A stretch of 64,000 nucleotides of DNA from Duganella dendranthematis (GTDB taxonomy: Bacteria; Pseudomonadota; Gammaproteobacteria; Burkholderiales; Burkholderiaceae_D): contig NZ_CP051684.1 in the NCBI RefSeq assembly GCF_012849375.1, forward strand, positions 2,852,001 through 2,916,000. The letters are read 5' to 3'. Position numbers and translations under genes: made by a program. Shown one piece after another: positions 27,230 through 36,326 of this stretch (position 1 is the stretch's first letter; each line of letters opens with the position of its first letter). The notes below the pieces were generated by a model. The model had not been told where the DNA came from, searched no databases, and saw only the letters and a list, made by a program, of their open reading frames with translations.

Positions 27230-28420
27230 ATGGCAAAAGAAAAGTTCGAGCGGACTAAACCGCACGTCAACGTAGGCACCATCGGTCACGTCGACCACGG
27301 CAAAACCACCCTGACCGCAGCAATCGCTACCGTTCTGTCGAAGAAATTCGGCGGCGAAGCCAAAGCTTACGACCAGATCGATGCTGCTCCAGAAGAAAAA
27401 GCACGCGGTATTACCATCAACACCGCTCACGTTGAGTACGAAACCGCCGCACGTCACTACGCTCACGTTGACTGCCCAGGCCACGCCGACTACATCAAAA
27501 ACATGATTACCGGTGCTGCGCAGATGGACGGCGCGATCCTGGTTTGCTCCGCAGCTGACGGCCCAATGCCACAGACCCGTGAGCACATCCTGCTGGCCCG
27601 TCAGGTTGGCGTGCCATATATCGTCGTGTTCCTGAACAAATGCGATCTGGTGGATGACGAAGAGCTGCTGGAACTGGTTGAAATGGAAGTGCGTGAGTTG
27701 CTTTCGAAATACGAGTTCCCAGGCGACGACCTGCCAATCATCAAAGGTTCGGCACGTAAAGCACTGGACGGCGACACCGGCCCACTGGGCGAGCAAGCCA
27801 TCATGGCCCTGGCCGATGCACTGGACAGCTACATCCCTACGCCAGAGCGCGCAGTCGATGGCGCCTTCCTGATGCCAGTGGAAGACGTGTTCTCGATCTC
27901 GGGTCGCGGCACCGTGGTAACCGGTCGTGTTGAGCGCGGTATCATCAAAGTCGGCGAAGAGATCGAAATCGTCGGTATCGTTGACACCGTCAAAACCACC
28001 TGCACCGGCGTGGAAATGTTCCGCAAACTGCTGGACCAGGGTCAAGCAGGCGACAACGTTGGTCTGCTGCTGCGCGGCACCAAGCGTGAAGACGTGCAAC
28101 GTGGTCAAGTTCTGGCAAAACCAGGCTCGATCAAGCCGCACAACCACTTCACCGGCGAGATCTACGTGCTGTCGAAAGACGAAGGCGGTCGTCATACCCC
28201 GTTCTTCAACAACTATCGTCCACAGTTCTACTTCCGTACGACTGACGTGACCGGTTCGATCGAACTGCCACAGGACAAAGAAATGGTTATGCCAGGCGAT
28301 AACGTGTCGATCACCGTCAAGCTGATCAACCCGATCGCGATGGAAGAAGGTCTGCGCTTCGCAATCCGCGAAGGCGGCCGTACCGTCGGCGCCGGTGTGG
28401 TTGCAAAAATCCTGGCCTAA
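27230..28420 (+). CDS. tuf: Elongation factor Tu
   Basis: A 396-residue EF-Tu with [34 protein letters not shown] and NKCDLVDD. It delivers aminoacyl-tRNA to the ribosome. A second tuf copy elsewhere is common in betaproteobacteria but cannot be checked here. GAGGAAG precedes the ATG. The gene is followed by a large hairpin and then rpsJ. Confidence 0.98.
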   Translation: MAKEKFERTKPHVNVGTIGHVDHGKTTLTAAIATVLSKKFGGEAKAYDQIDAAPEEKARGITINTAHVEYETAARHYAHVDCPGHADYIKNMITGAAQMDGAILVCSAADGPMPQTREHILLARQVGVPYIVVFLNKCDLVDDEELLELVEMEVRELLSKYEFPGDDLPIIKGSARKALDGDTGPLGEQAIMALADALDSYIPTPERAVDGAFLMPVEDVFSISGRGTVVTGRVERGIIKVGEEIEIVGIVDTVKTTCTGVEMFRKLLDQGQAGDNVGLLLRGTKREDVQRGQVLAKPGSIKPHNHFTGEIYVLSKDEGGRHTPFFNNYRPQFYFRTTDVTGSIELPQDKEMVMPGDNVSITVKLINPIAMEEGLRFAIREGGRTVGAGVVAKILA

Positions 28421-28437
28421 TTTTTAGTCCGGATTGA

Positions 28438-28476
28438 AACTGGGCCGATAGGGTGTGATACCATATCGGCCCAGTT
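28438..28476 (+). other. Large hairpin between tuf and rpsJ
   Basis: AACTGGGCCGATA (28438-28450) and its exact complement TATCGGCCCAGTT (28464-28476) form a 13-bp stem with a 13-base loop that could close further by GGT/ACC. No run of T follows, so it is not a standard intrinsic terminator. It may be an RNA-processing or mRNA-stability element that separates tuf from rpsJ in the transcript. Confidence 0.65.
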
Positions 28477-28547
28477 GTATGAAACTTCGTTCTTTTTAAA
28501 ATTGCTGGCGCTACAAAGTTGCCAGTTCGCTCTTTTGAGGAATTATC

Positions 28548-28865
28548 ATGTCCGCACCAAACCAAAAAATCCGTATCCGTCTGAAAGCTTTCGACTACAA
28601 GCTGATCGACCAGTCCGCACTGGAAATCGTTGACACCGCTAAGCGCACCGGCGCCGTTGTCAAAGGCCCAGTCCCACTGCCAACCCGCATTCAACGTTTC
28701 GACGTTCTGCGTTCGCCACACGTCAACAAGACCTCGCGCGACCAGTTCGAGATCCGTACCCACCAGCGCCTGATGGACATCGTCGACCCAACCGACAAGA
28801 CCGTTGACGCACTGATGAAGCTGGACCTGCCAGCTGGCGTTGATGTCGAAATCAAACTGCAATAA
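28548..28865 (+). CDS. rpsJ: 30S ribosomal protein S10
   Basis: A 105-residue S10 protein: [21 protein letters not shown], the extended loop [22 protein letters not shown] and SREQF-like [13 protein letters not shown]10 also works in NusB-dependent antitermination. In most betaproteobacteria rplC follows at once; here a strong terminator follows 46 bases after the stop, and rplC is 13.6 kb away. It therefore behaves as the last gene of the str transcript. Confidence 0.98.
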   Translation: MSAPNQKIRIRLKAFDYKLIDQSALEIVDTAKRTGAVVKGPVPLPTRIQRFDVLRSPHVNKTSRDQFEIRTHQRLMDIVDPTDKTVDALMKLDLPAGVDVEIKLQ

Positions 28866-28911
28866 TCGTCTTGAAGCCGGCGGCGCTGCCTAGCGCCACT
28901 GCCAGCTGATG

Positions 28912-28951
28912 ATGGGGCCGGACGTGCAAACGTCCGGCCCCATTGTTTTTT
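28912..28951 (+). terminator. Intrinsic terminator after rpsJ
   Basis: ATGGGGCCGGACGT (28912-28925) and ACGTCCGGCCCCAT (28930-28943) form a perfect 14-bp stem with a GCAA loop, followed by TGTTTTTT. This is one of the strongest terminators in the window and should stop the str transcript. Confidence 0.93.
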
Positions 28952-28979
28952 ACGGCTGAAACCGCTAGAGTCTGACGCC

Positions 28980-29822
28980 ATGCTGGCCATCCTCGACACC
29001 CATCTGCTGACTGCCACCACCCGCCACGGCCTGCGCGGCTGGCAGCGCTTTCTGCTGGAATTCCTCTACTTCGGCATCAAGAACGCCCGCGCCTGTCTGT
29101 TCGTGGCGCTGTTCTTCGCCAGCGTGCTGCTGGTGCCGCGCGCCGGGCTGTTCGGCCTGCCGCGCTACGACGTGCTGCTGCTGGCCGCCATCGCCATCCA
29201 GGTCTGGATGTTGTGGGCCCGGCTGGAAACCTGGGATGAACTGAAGGCGGTGTGCCTGTTCCACCTGGTCGGATTTGCGCTGGAAGCGTTCAAGGTCTCG
29301 GGCAGCATCCAGTCGTGGAGCTATCCGGACTTTGCCTACACCAAGCTGTTTGGCGTGCCGCTGTTTTCCGGGTTTATGTACGCGGCGGTGGGCAGCTATG
29401 TGATCCAGGCCTGGCGCCTGTTCGACCTGCGCATCCGCCACCATCCGCCGTACTGGATGGCGGTGACGATCGCGCTGCTGATCTATGCCAATTTCTTCAC
29501 CCATCACTACATCGGCGATTTCCGCTGGTATCTGGCGGCCTGCGCGCTGGGCCTTTACGCCCGCACCACGGTGGTGTTCAAGCCGCTCGACCGTAACCGG
29601 CAAATGCCGTTGCTGCTGTCCTTCGTGCTGATCGGCTTTTTCATCTGGCTGGCGGAAAACATCAGCACGTTCTGGGGCGTGTGGCGCTATCCCAACCAGC
29701 TGGGGGCGTGGTCGGCGGTGCACGTCAGCAAATGGAGTTCGTGGTCGCTGCTGGTGGTGATGACCTTCACCATCGTCGCCCACCTCAAGCACATCAAGGC
29801 CCGCATCCACGTGCCGGAATAA
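28980..29822 (+). CDS. DUF817 family integral membrane protein
   Basis: A 280-residue protein with about eight hydrophobic helices. It has the conserved pattern of DUF817: [14 protein letters not shown] near the start, [55 protein letters not shown] and [19 protein letters not shown]. Conserved His, Asp and Glu in the membrane suggest metal or cofactor binding, but no function is established. The start lies 28 bases after the rpsJ terminator, and no clear promoter is seen. A siderophore-interacting protein gene follows 32 bases downstream on the same strand. Confidence 0.82.
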   Translation: MLAILDTHLLTATTRHGLRGWQRFLLEFLYFGIKNARACLFVALFFASVLLVPRAGLFGLPRYDVLLLAAIAIQVWMLWARLETWDELKAVCLFHLVGFALEAFKVSGSIQSWSYPDFAYTKLFGVPLFSGFMYAAVGSYVIQAWRLFDLRIRHHPPYWMAVTIALLIYANFFTHHYIGDFRWYLAACALGLYARTTVVFKPLDRNRQMPLLLSFVLIGFFIWLAENISTFWGVWRYPNQLGAWSAVHVSKWSSWSLLVVMTFTIVAHLKHIKARIHVPE

Positions 29823-29854
29823 AATATCCGCGCGCTTGTCCCGTCTGCACAGGC

Positions 29855-30568
29855 ATGGACAACACATTCCCCACCAGGCGCGCCGGCCTGTTTGAATCGG
29901 CAGTGCAAAAACTCTTCACCCGCCCCGCGCGGGTGGTGGAGATCGAGAACATCGGACCGTATCGCCTGCTCACGCTGGGCGGCGATGCCTTGCGCAACGC
30001 GTCATGGACTGCCGGCGACAAGATCCAGATTCAGTTGGGCGGCTGGGTGCAGCGCACCTATACGCCGCTGGACTGGGATGCCGACAACGGCCGCCTGCGC
30101 ATCCTGATTTTCCTGCATGCGGATGGTCCCGGCACGCAATGGGCGCGCGCGCTGCGCCAGGGCGACAGTTGCGTGGTATTCGGCCCGCGCAAATCGGTCC
30201 GCCTGGCCGAGCCGCAACCGTCGCTGATTTTCTTTGGCGATGAAACCTCGGTCGGCCTGGCGGCGGCGCTGACGCCAGCACAGATACTGTTGGAGATGAA
30301 CGCACCGGCGGACAACGCCGGGGTGCTGGCCATGCTGGGCTTGCAGCATGCGCAGCTGTGTGCGCGTCACCGCGACGACGCGCACATCGCCGGGCTGGGA
30401 AACCAGCTGCTGGCGATGCTGCAGGCGCAACCGGAAGCCGAGATCGTGTTGACCGGCAAAGCCAGCACCATCCAGCATCTGACGCGCTTGCTGCGGCGCC
30501 AGCCGGGGCCGGCCGCACCGCGGCACAGCAAAGCTTATTGGGCCACCGGCAAAAGCGGCATGGACTGA
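29855..30568 (+). CDS. Siderophore-interacting protein (FAD-binding ferric reductase family)
   Basis: A 237-residue flavoprotein. The FAD-binding barrel carries the RTYTPLDWD motif (near 69-77) and the NAD(P)-side domain carries LIFFGDETSVGLAAAL. The C-terminal SKAYWATGKSGMD matches the usual end of the SIP family (K/R-A-Y-W-x-x-G). Members reduce ferric siderophores in the cytoplasm to release iron. The family normally has about 240-280 residues, so this is slightly short. The ATG at 29855 follows the DUF817 gene by 32 bases. No Fur box was recognised upstream, so iron control is not shown. Confidence 0.82.
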   Translation: MDNTFPTRRAGLFESAVQKLFTRPARVVEIENIGPYRLLTLGGDALRNASWTAGDKIQIQLGGWVQRTYTPLDWDADNGRLRILIFLHADGPGTQWARALRQGDSCVVFGPRKSVRLAEPQPSLIFFGDETSVGLAAALTPAQILLEMNAPADNAGVLAMLGLQHAQLCARHRDDAHIAGLGNQLLAMLQAQPEAEIVLTGKASTIQHLTRLLRRQPGPAAPRHSKAYWATGKSGMD

Positions 30569-30581
30569 CAGGGCAGGGTGC

Positions 30582-31793
30582 TCAGGCAGTGCCCAGGCCG
30601 TGCTCGGCGAACGGCCGCATCAGGTAGTGGCGCGCCATGGCGGCGCCGCCGATGGCGATGGTGTTGGCGCCGAACTGCGGCGTGCGGATCACCGGCGCCG
30701 TCAGCGAGGTGGCGCTGGCGTAGTCGTGCAGCACCTGCCGCGCCGGCGTGACCAGGTGGTCGCCCAGCCGCAGCGCGGCACCGCCCAGTACGATGCACAT
30801 CGGATCGAACGCCACCCACAAATTATTGAGCAGCACGCCCAGATGACGGCCGGCGGCCTCCACCGCTTGCAGCGCCGGGCCGTCGCCGGCGTCGGCGGCG
30901 CTGAACAGTTGTTGCAGCTGGGCCGGTGTCGAGGGCGCCGGTTTGCCGTAGACGGTGTCGAGCATGGCCTGCAGGCCGATCAGCGCATCGGCGCAGCCGC
31001 GCCGGCCGCAGGAGCAGGGTGGTCCGCCCTGTTGCAGGATGGTGTGGCCGACTTCGCCGGCGAATCCATACAGGCCGGTCAGCAGGCGGCCGTCGACGAT
31101 GATGCCGGCGCCCACGCCGTAACCAATACTTACATAAATCAGCGGATCGGCGCCGTGCTGGCCGGAGAATTCCACCTCGGCCAGCGCCGCCACATTGGCT
31201 TCGTTTTGGGCGAACAGCGGCAACCCGGCCAGCGCCGAACCGGCCAGTCCGGCGCGCAGCAAGCCGATGACGTCGACATTGCGCCAGCCCAGGTGGGGCG
31301 CGACATGCAGCACGCCGGTGGCGTCGTCCACCGCGCCGGCCAGGCCGACGCCGGCGCCCAGCATGGTGCGTCCGGCCAGCTCGGCGCTGCCGCTCAGCGC
31401 GACCAGCGCCTGCGCGGTCTGGGTAATGCAGGCATCGGCGTCGGCCGCATCGGCGTAAGGCAGTTCGCGCGCGGCCAGCACCTCGCCCAGCAGGTTGGTG
31501 GCGACGATGCGCAGCGCGTCAATGCCGAGGTCGGCGCCCAGCAGGGCCAGCCGTTCACCGTCGAGGTGCAACGGGGTGGCGCGCCGTCCCAGGGCGCCGG
31601 TGGCGCGCAAGGCGCTTTCGGTCAGCCAGCCTTCGTCCATCAGTTCGCGCACCAGCAGGCTGACGGTGGATTTGGTCAGGCCCACGGTTTCCGACAGCCC
31701 GGCGCGCGACATGCCGGGCTCACTGCACAGCTGGCGCACCAGGGCCATGCGATTGATTTGTTTCAGTAATTGCTGGTCACCGGCGACGATCAT
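30582..31793 (-). CDS. ROK-family transcriptional regulator (NagC/XylR/Mlc-like)
   Basis: A 403-residue protein with an N-terminal winged helix (about 20-60, MSRAGLSETVGLTKSTVSLLVRELMDEGWL) and a ROK sugar-kinase-like domain. The zinc site is GHTILQQGGPPCSCGRRGCADAL; the usual Glu two residues after the last Cys is Asp here. Family regulators sense a sugar or sugar phosphate. It is divergent from the TBDR at 32030 (236-base gap), so carbohydrate-controlled expression of that receptor is likely. The 3' end converges on the SIP gene with 13 bases between. Confidence 0.9.
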   Translation of the reverse strand: MIVAGDQQLLKQINRMALVRQLCSEPGMSRAGLSETVGLTKSTVSLLVRELMDEGWLTESALRATGALGRRATPLHLDGERLALLGADLGIDALRIVATNLLGEVLAARELPYADAADADACITQTAQALVALSGSAELAGRTMLGAGVGLAGAVDDATGVLHVAPHLGWRNVDVIGLLRAGLAGSALAGLPLFAQNEANVAALAEVEFSGQHGADPLIYVSIGYGVGAGIIVDGRLLTGLYGFAGEVGHTILQQGGPPCSCGRRGCADALIGLQAMLDTVYGKPAPSTPAQLQQLFSAADAGDGPALQAVEAAGRHLGVLLNNLWVAFDPMCIVLGGAALRLGDHLVTPARQVLHDYASATSLTAPVIRTPQFGANTIAIGGAAMARHYLMRPFAEHGLGTA

Positions 31794-31908
31794 GGGTCCT
31801 GTTCCAAGGGAATGTCGAGCGATGATACACCGTGCCTGCCGTTAGCACATTATTACAACATTACGCCGTTACGTAACAGCGAAAAACACCCGAGATGAAG
31901 CGCCGTAA

Positions 31909-31937
31909 TTGACGAATGGAAGCGTTTCTCCTATTCT
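31909..31937 (+). promoter_or_regulatory. Promoter of the 996-residue TBDR with operator-like spacer
   Basis: TTGACG (31909-31914) and TATTCT (31932-31937) have a 17-base spacer. Inside the spacer GGAAGCGTTTCTCC (31918-31931) has the central CG and GAA/TTC flanks typical of LacI-family operators. A separate perfect palindrome GTTACGTAAC lies upstream at 31868-31877 and could serve the ROK regulator. The promoter is supported; operator roles are inferred. Confidence 0.6.
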
Positions 31938-32029
31938 TAAGTTGCCGAATTTGTCACATCAATGAACTAATTCAGGCAGGTGCCGGTCGATGTTGCGCCC
32001 CCGGCATAAATCATAAATAAGGAGACAAA

Positions 32030-35020
32030 ATGCAACGAACTTTGAAAACGTTTTCAAGGCTGCCGGTCCAACGCCGCCTGATTAGTCTGGCAGTCGCTGG
32101 CGCCTGCGCCACCTTGTCGATCGCCCAGGCGCAGGAAGCCGCCAGCCCCACCGACAGCACCACCAACGCACCGACAGTGGTGGTGACCGGCATCCGCGCC
32201 AGTCTGCAATCGACGCTGAACATGAAGCGCAATTCCGATGGTATCGTCGACGGCATCGTCGCCGATGACATCGGTAAATTCCCCGACACCAATCTGGCCG
32301 AATCGCTGCAACGGATTTCCGGCGTGTCGATCGACCGCAGCAACGGTGAAGGCCAGAAGGTCACCGTGCGCGGCCTGGGTCCGGACTTCAATCTGGTGCT
32401 GTTGAATGGCCGCCAGATGCCGACCACCGACCTGAGCGATTTGTCGGGCCGCTCGTTCGACTTCTCCAACCTGGCGTCGGAAGCGATTTCGCAGCTGCAG
32501 GTGTACAAGACCGGCCGCGCCGACACCCCGAGCGGCGGCATCGGCGCCACAATCAATGTGATGACCGCGCGTCCGCTGGACAATCCGGGCATGCGCGCCA
32601 GCATTGGCGCCAAGGCCGTCAAGGACACCTCCAACGACCACCTGCCTGGCATGCTGAAGGGCGACAGCGTCACCCCTGAAGTGTCCGGCATCTACAGCAA
32701 CACCAGCGCCGACGGCCGCTTCGGCGTGGCGGTCAGCGCCAGCTACCAGAAGCGCGATTCCGGCTTCAACCGCGCCGGCCTGGCCAACGGCTACCAGGGG
32801 CCGTACCTGGGTTCCGACACCACCGCCGGCGTGACGCTGCCGCAACCGGGCCAGCCTGGTTCGCAGAACATCACCAACCGTCCCGGCCAGACCGACCTGT
32901 ACTCGATTCCGCAGAACTTCGGCTACGGCGTCAACGCTATCGAGCGCGAGCGCACCAACGGCCAGCTGGTGCTGCAATTCCGCCCGGTCAAAGAGCTGAC
33001 CACCACGCTCGACCTGACCTATTCGGAACAAAAGATCCACACCCGCCGTAACGAACTGAGCGTGTGGTTCGGCCAGACGCCGACCTCGACCAGCACGTGG
33101 CCGAGCGGCCATGTGGTTTCGCCGCTGACCTATCAAGAGGTGTACCAGACGCCGCAGGATATCTCGGTGGTCGGCGGCGACTATGCCACCAAGACCAAGA
33201 ACCAGTCGATCGGTTTCAACGCGCTGTGGAAGGCGTCGTCGGAACTGCGGGTCGAGTTCGATGCGCACCACTCCACCGCCGAGTCCGGCGCAGACAGCCC
33301 GTTCGGCAGCGAGAACAACCTGTCCAACGCCAGCTTCAGCCGCGGCACCACCAAGATCGACTTCACCCACGAGCTGCCGGTGCTGAGCATGCCGGCGGCC
33401 GATCTGGCCAACCAGCCGATCCAGGCGGCCGGCTCGTGGTTCCACAACAGCTGGCAGAAAGCCACCATCAACCAGGCGCAGGCCAAAGGCAACCTGAAAC
33501 TGATGGAGTCGTCGGACCTGAGCTTCGGCGCCAGCTACACCGATTCGACCAACCGCTCGACCTTCTCCAACGTGCAGAACAACACCTGGGGCGGCGCCAC
33601 CAAGGCGTCGGATTATCCGGCCGGCATCTTCCAGGCCAATCCGCTGGGCTCGTTCTTCAACCAGCTGGGCGGCCACGACGCGCCGGAACTGTTCGGTTCC
33701 TTGTATACCTTCGACTTCGCCAAGCTGCGCGCGCTGACCGCTCAGGTCACCGGCAATGCCGCCGGCTACCTGCCGAACTTCGCCAGCGCCGACACCGACC
33801 GCGAGCTGAAAGAGAAAACCACCTCCGGCTACCTGTCCTTCAATACCGACTGGGATAGCAAGATTCCCTTCCACTCGTCGATCGGCGTGCGGCTGGAGCG
33901 CACCAAGGTCACCTCGGTGGCCCAGGTCTTGCCCGGCACGGCGGTGGTGTGGGTGTCGCAGAATGAATTGCCGATCACCTTTGCCGGCAACTCGTACAGC
34001 ACCCAGGACGCCAAGTACACCAACGTGCTGCCAAGCCTGAATCTCGACTTCGACCTGCGTTCCGACATGAAGCTGCGCGCCAGCGCCGGCGCCACCATCG
34101 GCCGGCCGCGCTACGACCAGCTGCAAGGCGGCCTGACGCTGGGCACCATCGGCAACGTCTTCACCGGCGGTACCGCCTCGGTCGGCAATCCGGCGCTGAA
34201 ACCGGTCAAGTCGAAGAATCTGGATCTGTCGTGGGAATGGTATTACGACCAGCAGAGCGTGCTGTCTCTGGCCGGCTTCCACAAGCAGATGGATAACTAT
34301 GCGGGCCAGACCGTGGTGTCGCAGAACCTGTACAATCTGCACACGCCGGTGGGCGGCGCCTATTACAACGCGGCGCTGGCGTCGGGTTGCAGCACGGCGG
34401 ACACCAACTGCATCCGCAACTACATCCTCGGCAACTACAACGGCCAGCCGGGTGTGCAGATGACCGGCGTCAAATCGGACGGCAACCTGAACGGCAACAT
34501 CACGGGCCTGCCGACCGATCCGCTGATGAACTTCCTGACCACCACCTATGCCAACCAGAAATCGGCCACCGTCAAGGGTGCCGAGCTGAACGTGCAGCAT
34601 ATGTTCGGCCACAGCGGGTTCGGGGTGCAGGCCAACTATACGTATGTGACCTCGCCAACCAAGTACGACAACGCCAACACCAACGACCAGTTCGCGATTC
34701 TCGGCCTCAGCAATTCGGCCAACGTGGTCGGCATCTACGAGGACAGCAAGTGGTCGGTGCGGGTGGCCTACAACTGGCGCGACAAGTTCCTGGCAGCGAC
34801 GGTGGATGGCGGCGGCCGCGCGGCGCCGGTGTACACCGACAAATATGGCCAGACCGACGTCAGCATTGGCTACAATTACAACCAGAACCTGAGCTTCCAG
34901 GCCGAGGTGATCAACCTGACCAACGCCACCCAGCGTCAGTTCGGCCGCACCGAAGCCTCGACCCTGAACGTGACGCAAGCCGGACCGCGTTACATGCTGG
35001 GCGCGCGCTACAAGTTCTGA
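32030..35020 (+). CDS. TonB-dependent receptor, Caulobacter/Xanthomonas type (TIGR01782-like)
   Basis: A 996-residue receptor. The signal peptide is long and ends near IAQAQ (about residue 35). The plug carries the hallmark ADDIGKFPDTNLAESLQRISGVSIDR and the TVRGLGPDFNLVLLNGRQMP segment of the TIGR01782 group, whose known members mostly import oligosaccharides. The barrel ends in YMLGARYKF, with a terminal aromatic. AAGGAG precedes the ATG. The divergent ROK regulator and the cupin-like gene downstream match carbohydrate-uptake loci of Xanthomonas and Caulobacter. Codons are GC-ending (proline CCG), unlike the next receptor. The ligand is not known. Confidence 0.93.
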   Translation: MQRTLKTFSRLPVQRRLISLAVAGACATLSIAQAQEAASPTDSTTNAPTVVVTGIRASLQSTLNMKRNSDGIVDGIVADDIGKFPDTNLAESLQRISGVSIDRSNGEGQKVTVRGLGPDFNLVLLNGRQMPTTDLSDLSGRSFDFSNLASEAISQLQVYKTGRADTPSGGIGATINVMTARPLDNPGMRASIGAKAVKDTSNDHLPGMLKGDSVTPEVSGIYSNTSADGRFGVAVSASYQKRDSGFNRAGLANGYQGPYLGSDTTAGVTLPQPGQPGSQNITNRPGQTDLYSIPQNFGYGVNAIERERTNGQLVLQFRPVKELTTTLDLTYSEQKIHTRRNELSVWFGQTPTSTSTWPSGHVVSPLTYQEVYQTPQDISVVGGDYATKTKNQSIGFNALWKASSELRVEFDAHHSTAESGADSPFGSENNLSNASFSRGTTKIDFTHELPVLSMPAADLANQPIQAAGSWFHNSWQKATINQAQAKGNLKLMESSDLSFGASYTDSTNRSTFSNVQNNTWGGATKASDYPAGIFQANPLGSFFNQLGGHDAPELFGSLYTFDFAKLRALTAQVTGNAAGYLPNFASADTDRELKEKTTSGYLSFNTDWDSKIPFHSSIGVRLERTKVTSVAQVLPGTAVVWVSQNELPITFAGNSYSTQDAKYTNVLPSLNLDFDLRSDMKLRASAGATIGRPRYDQLQGGLTLGTIGNVFTGGTASVGNPALKPVKSKNLDLSWEWYYDQQSVLSLAGFHKQMDNYAGQTVVSQNLYNLHTPVGGAYYNAALASGCSTADTNCIRNYILGNYNGQPGVQMTGVKSDGNLNGNITGLPTDPLMNFLTTTYANQKSATVKGAELNVQHMFGHSGFGVQANYTYVTSPTKYDNANTNDQFAILGLSNSANVVGIYEDSKWSVRVAYNWRDKFLAATVDGGGRAAPVYTDKYGQTDVSIGYNYNQNLSFQAEVINLTNATQRQFGRTEASTLNVTQAGPRYMLGARYKF
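32042..32057. promoter_or_regulatory. LacI-type palindrome inside the start of the TBDR gene
   Basis: TTGAAAACGTTTTCAA, a perfect 16-bp palindrome with central CG, covers codons 5-10 of the receptor gene. LacI-family operators have exactly this form. Its centre is 126 bases, or 12 helical turns, from the centre of the operator-like site in the promoter spacer (31918-31931), which would suit a repression loop. No LacI-family gene is in the window. Confidence 0.55.
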
Positions 35021-35043
35021 TCGGTAGCGTCTGACCGTGCCAC

Positions 35044-35072
35044 AGGCCGCCGTTGTCCAGGCGGCCTTTTTT
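35044..35072 (+). terminator. Intrinsic terminator after the TIGR01782-type TBDR gene
   Basis: AGGCCGCC (35044-35051) pairs with GGCGGCCT (35060-35067) across an 8-base loop, followed by a T run to 35072. It lies between the receptor and the cupin-like gene, so readthrough into the latter is probably reduced. Confidence 0.85.
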
Positions 35073-35095
35073 CATGAGAGTCCAACCCGTCCAGC

Positions 35096-36085
35096 ATGAA
35101 ACCGATTGCCGAAATAGATTGCCAGCACAGTCGCCAGCTGCGCGCCGACCCCAGCCAGCCGCTGCCGGACGAAATCCTGCATTCGCCGGTGCCGCTGGTG
35201 CTGCGCGGCCTGGTGGCCGACTGGCCGCTGGTGCAGGCCGCACGCCGTTCGCCGCTGGCGGCCGACGCTTACCTGCGCCGTTTCTACCGCGACGCCACTG
35301 TACTGGCCACCCATGCGCCGCCGGAGACGGGGGGGCGGATCTTCTATAACGACGACCTGAGCGGCTTCAACTTCAACTCGCAGATGGTGCGCTTCGACCA
35401 GGTACTGGACGCGTTGCGCGCCCACCTCGACCATCCGGCGCCGCCCACCCTGTATGTCGGTTCGACCAGCATTGACACCTGTCTGCCGGGCCTGCGCGCT
35501 GAAAACGATGTCAACTTCGGCGCCCGCGATCCCCTGGCCAGCATCTGGATCGGCAACCGCACCCGCATTCCGGCCCACTACGACGTGCCGGACAACCTGG
35601 CCTGCGTCGCGGCCGGCCGCCGCCGCTTCACGCTGTTTCCGCCCGAGCAGCTGGCCAACCTGTACGTCGGCCCGCTGGACTTCACGCCGGCGGGGCAGTC
35701 GGTCAGCCTGGTCGACCTGCACCAGCCCGATCTGGCGCGCTACCCGCGCTTTGCCGCCGCGCTGGCGCAGGCCCAGTCGGCCGAGCTGGAGGCGGGCGAC
35801 GCTTTGTTCCTGCCCAGCATGTGGTGGCACCACGTGGAAGGGCTGACGCCGTTTAATATTCTGGTCAATTACTGGTGGCGGCAGTCGCCGGACTGGATGG
35901 ATACGCCGTTCAACACCTTGTTGCTGGGATTGATGAGCTTGCGCGATTTGCCGCCGGCCCAGCGTGCTGCCTGGCAACAGCAATTCGATCACTACGTATT
36001 TGCTAGCGATGACCGCGAAGCGCCGCTAGACGCCGACGGCGCCCGGGCGCTGCGCGCGCAGTTACTACGGCTGCTGAGTCGCTAA
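35096..36085 (+). CDS. Cupin-like (JmjC-type) Fe(II)/2-oxoglutarate oxygenase-like protein
   Basis: A 329-residue protein of the cupin-like/JmjC group. The iron ligands are visible as AHYDVPDN (His-x-Asp, near residues 162-164) and the distal His in PSMWWHHVEGL; GRRRFTLFPPEQLANLYVG is a typical family segment. Such genes commonly accompany TIGR01782-type TBDRs, often with a tryptophan-halogenase-like gene, which is absent here. Hydroxylation or other modification of the receptor or of the imported molecule has been suggested for the group but is not settled. It starts 75 bases after the receptor stop, beyond a terminator. Confidence 0.85.
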   Translation: MKPIAEIDCQHSRQLRADPSQPLPDEILHSPVPLVLRGLVADWPLVQAARRSPLAADAYLRRFYRDATVLATHAPPETGGRIFYNDDLSGFNFNSQMVRFDQVLDALRAHLDHPAPPTLYVGSTSIDTCLPGLRAENDVNFGARDPLASIWIGNRTRIPAHYDVPDNLACVAAGRRRFTLFPPEQLANLYVGPLDFTPAGQSVSLVDLHQPDLARYPRFAAALAQAQSAELEAGDALFLPSMWWHHVEGLTPFNILVNYWWRQSPDWMDTPFNTLLLGLMSLRDLPPAQRAAWQQQFDHYVFASDDREAPLDADGARALRAQLLRLLSR

Positions 36086-36326
36086 TCCCGTTTTTAATTC
36101 GGGGCTATTGCTTTATGGATACGGTATATCCGGCTGTTGGTGATACCAGAAAACAACAAAAACACGCCAATTCGTTAACAAATGCACCACTTTTGCACAT
36201 TTTTGCTTTGTGACACCGGCAATATTGTGCGAAATTGTTACACACAACGTGAAGGTGACATCTGTCATAGAACAGCTGCGCCAAGAAGCGAATTAAAAGT
36301 ATTTTTCATCACTTCAGGGAGTAGTC

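Noticed and set aside
28438-28476. Hairpin after tuf as the str operon terminator
   Set aside because: No T run, and the strong terminator is after rpsJ.
32054-34978. A 974-codon open frame antisense to the TIGR01782 TBDR, and similar long antisense frames over the other TBDR genes
   Set aside because: These are GC-rich third-frame shadows of real receptors; composition and lack of motifs argue against coding.
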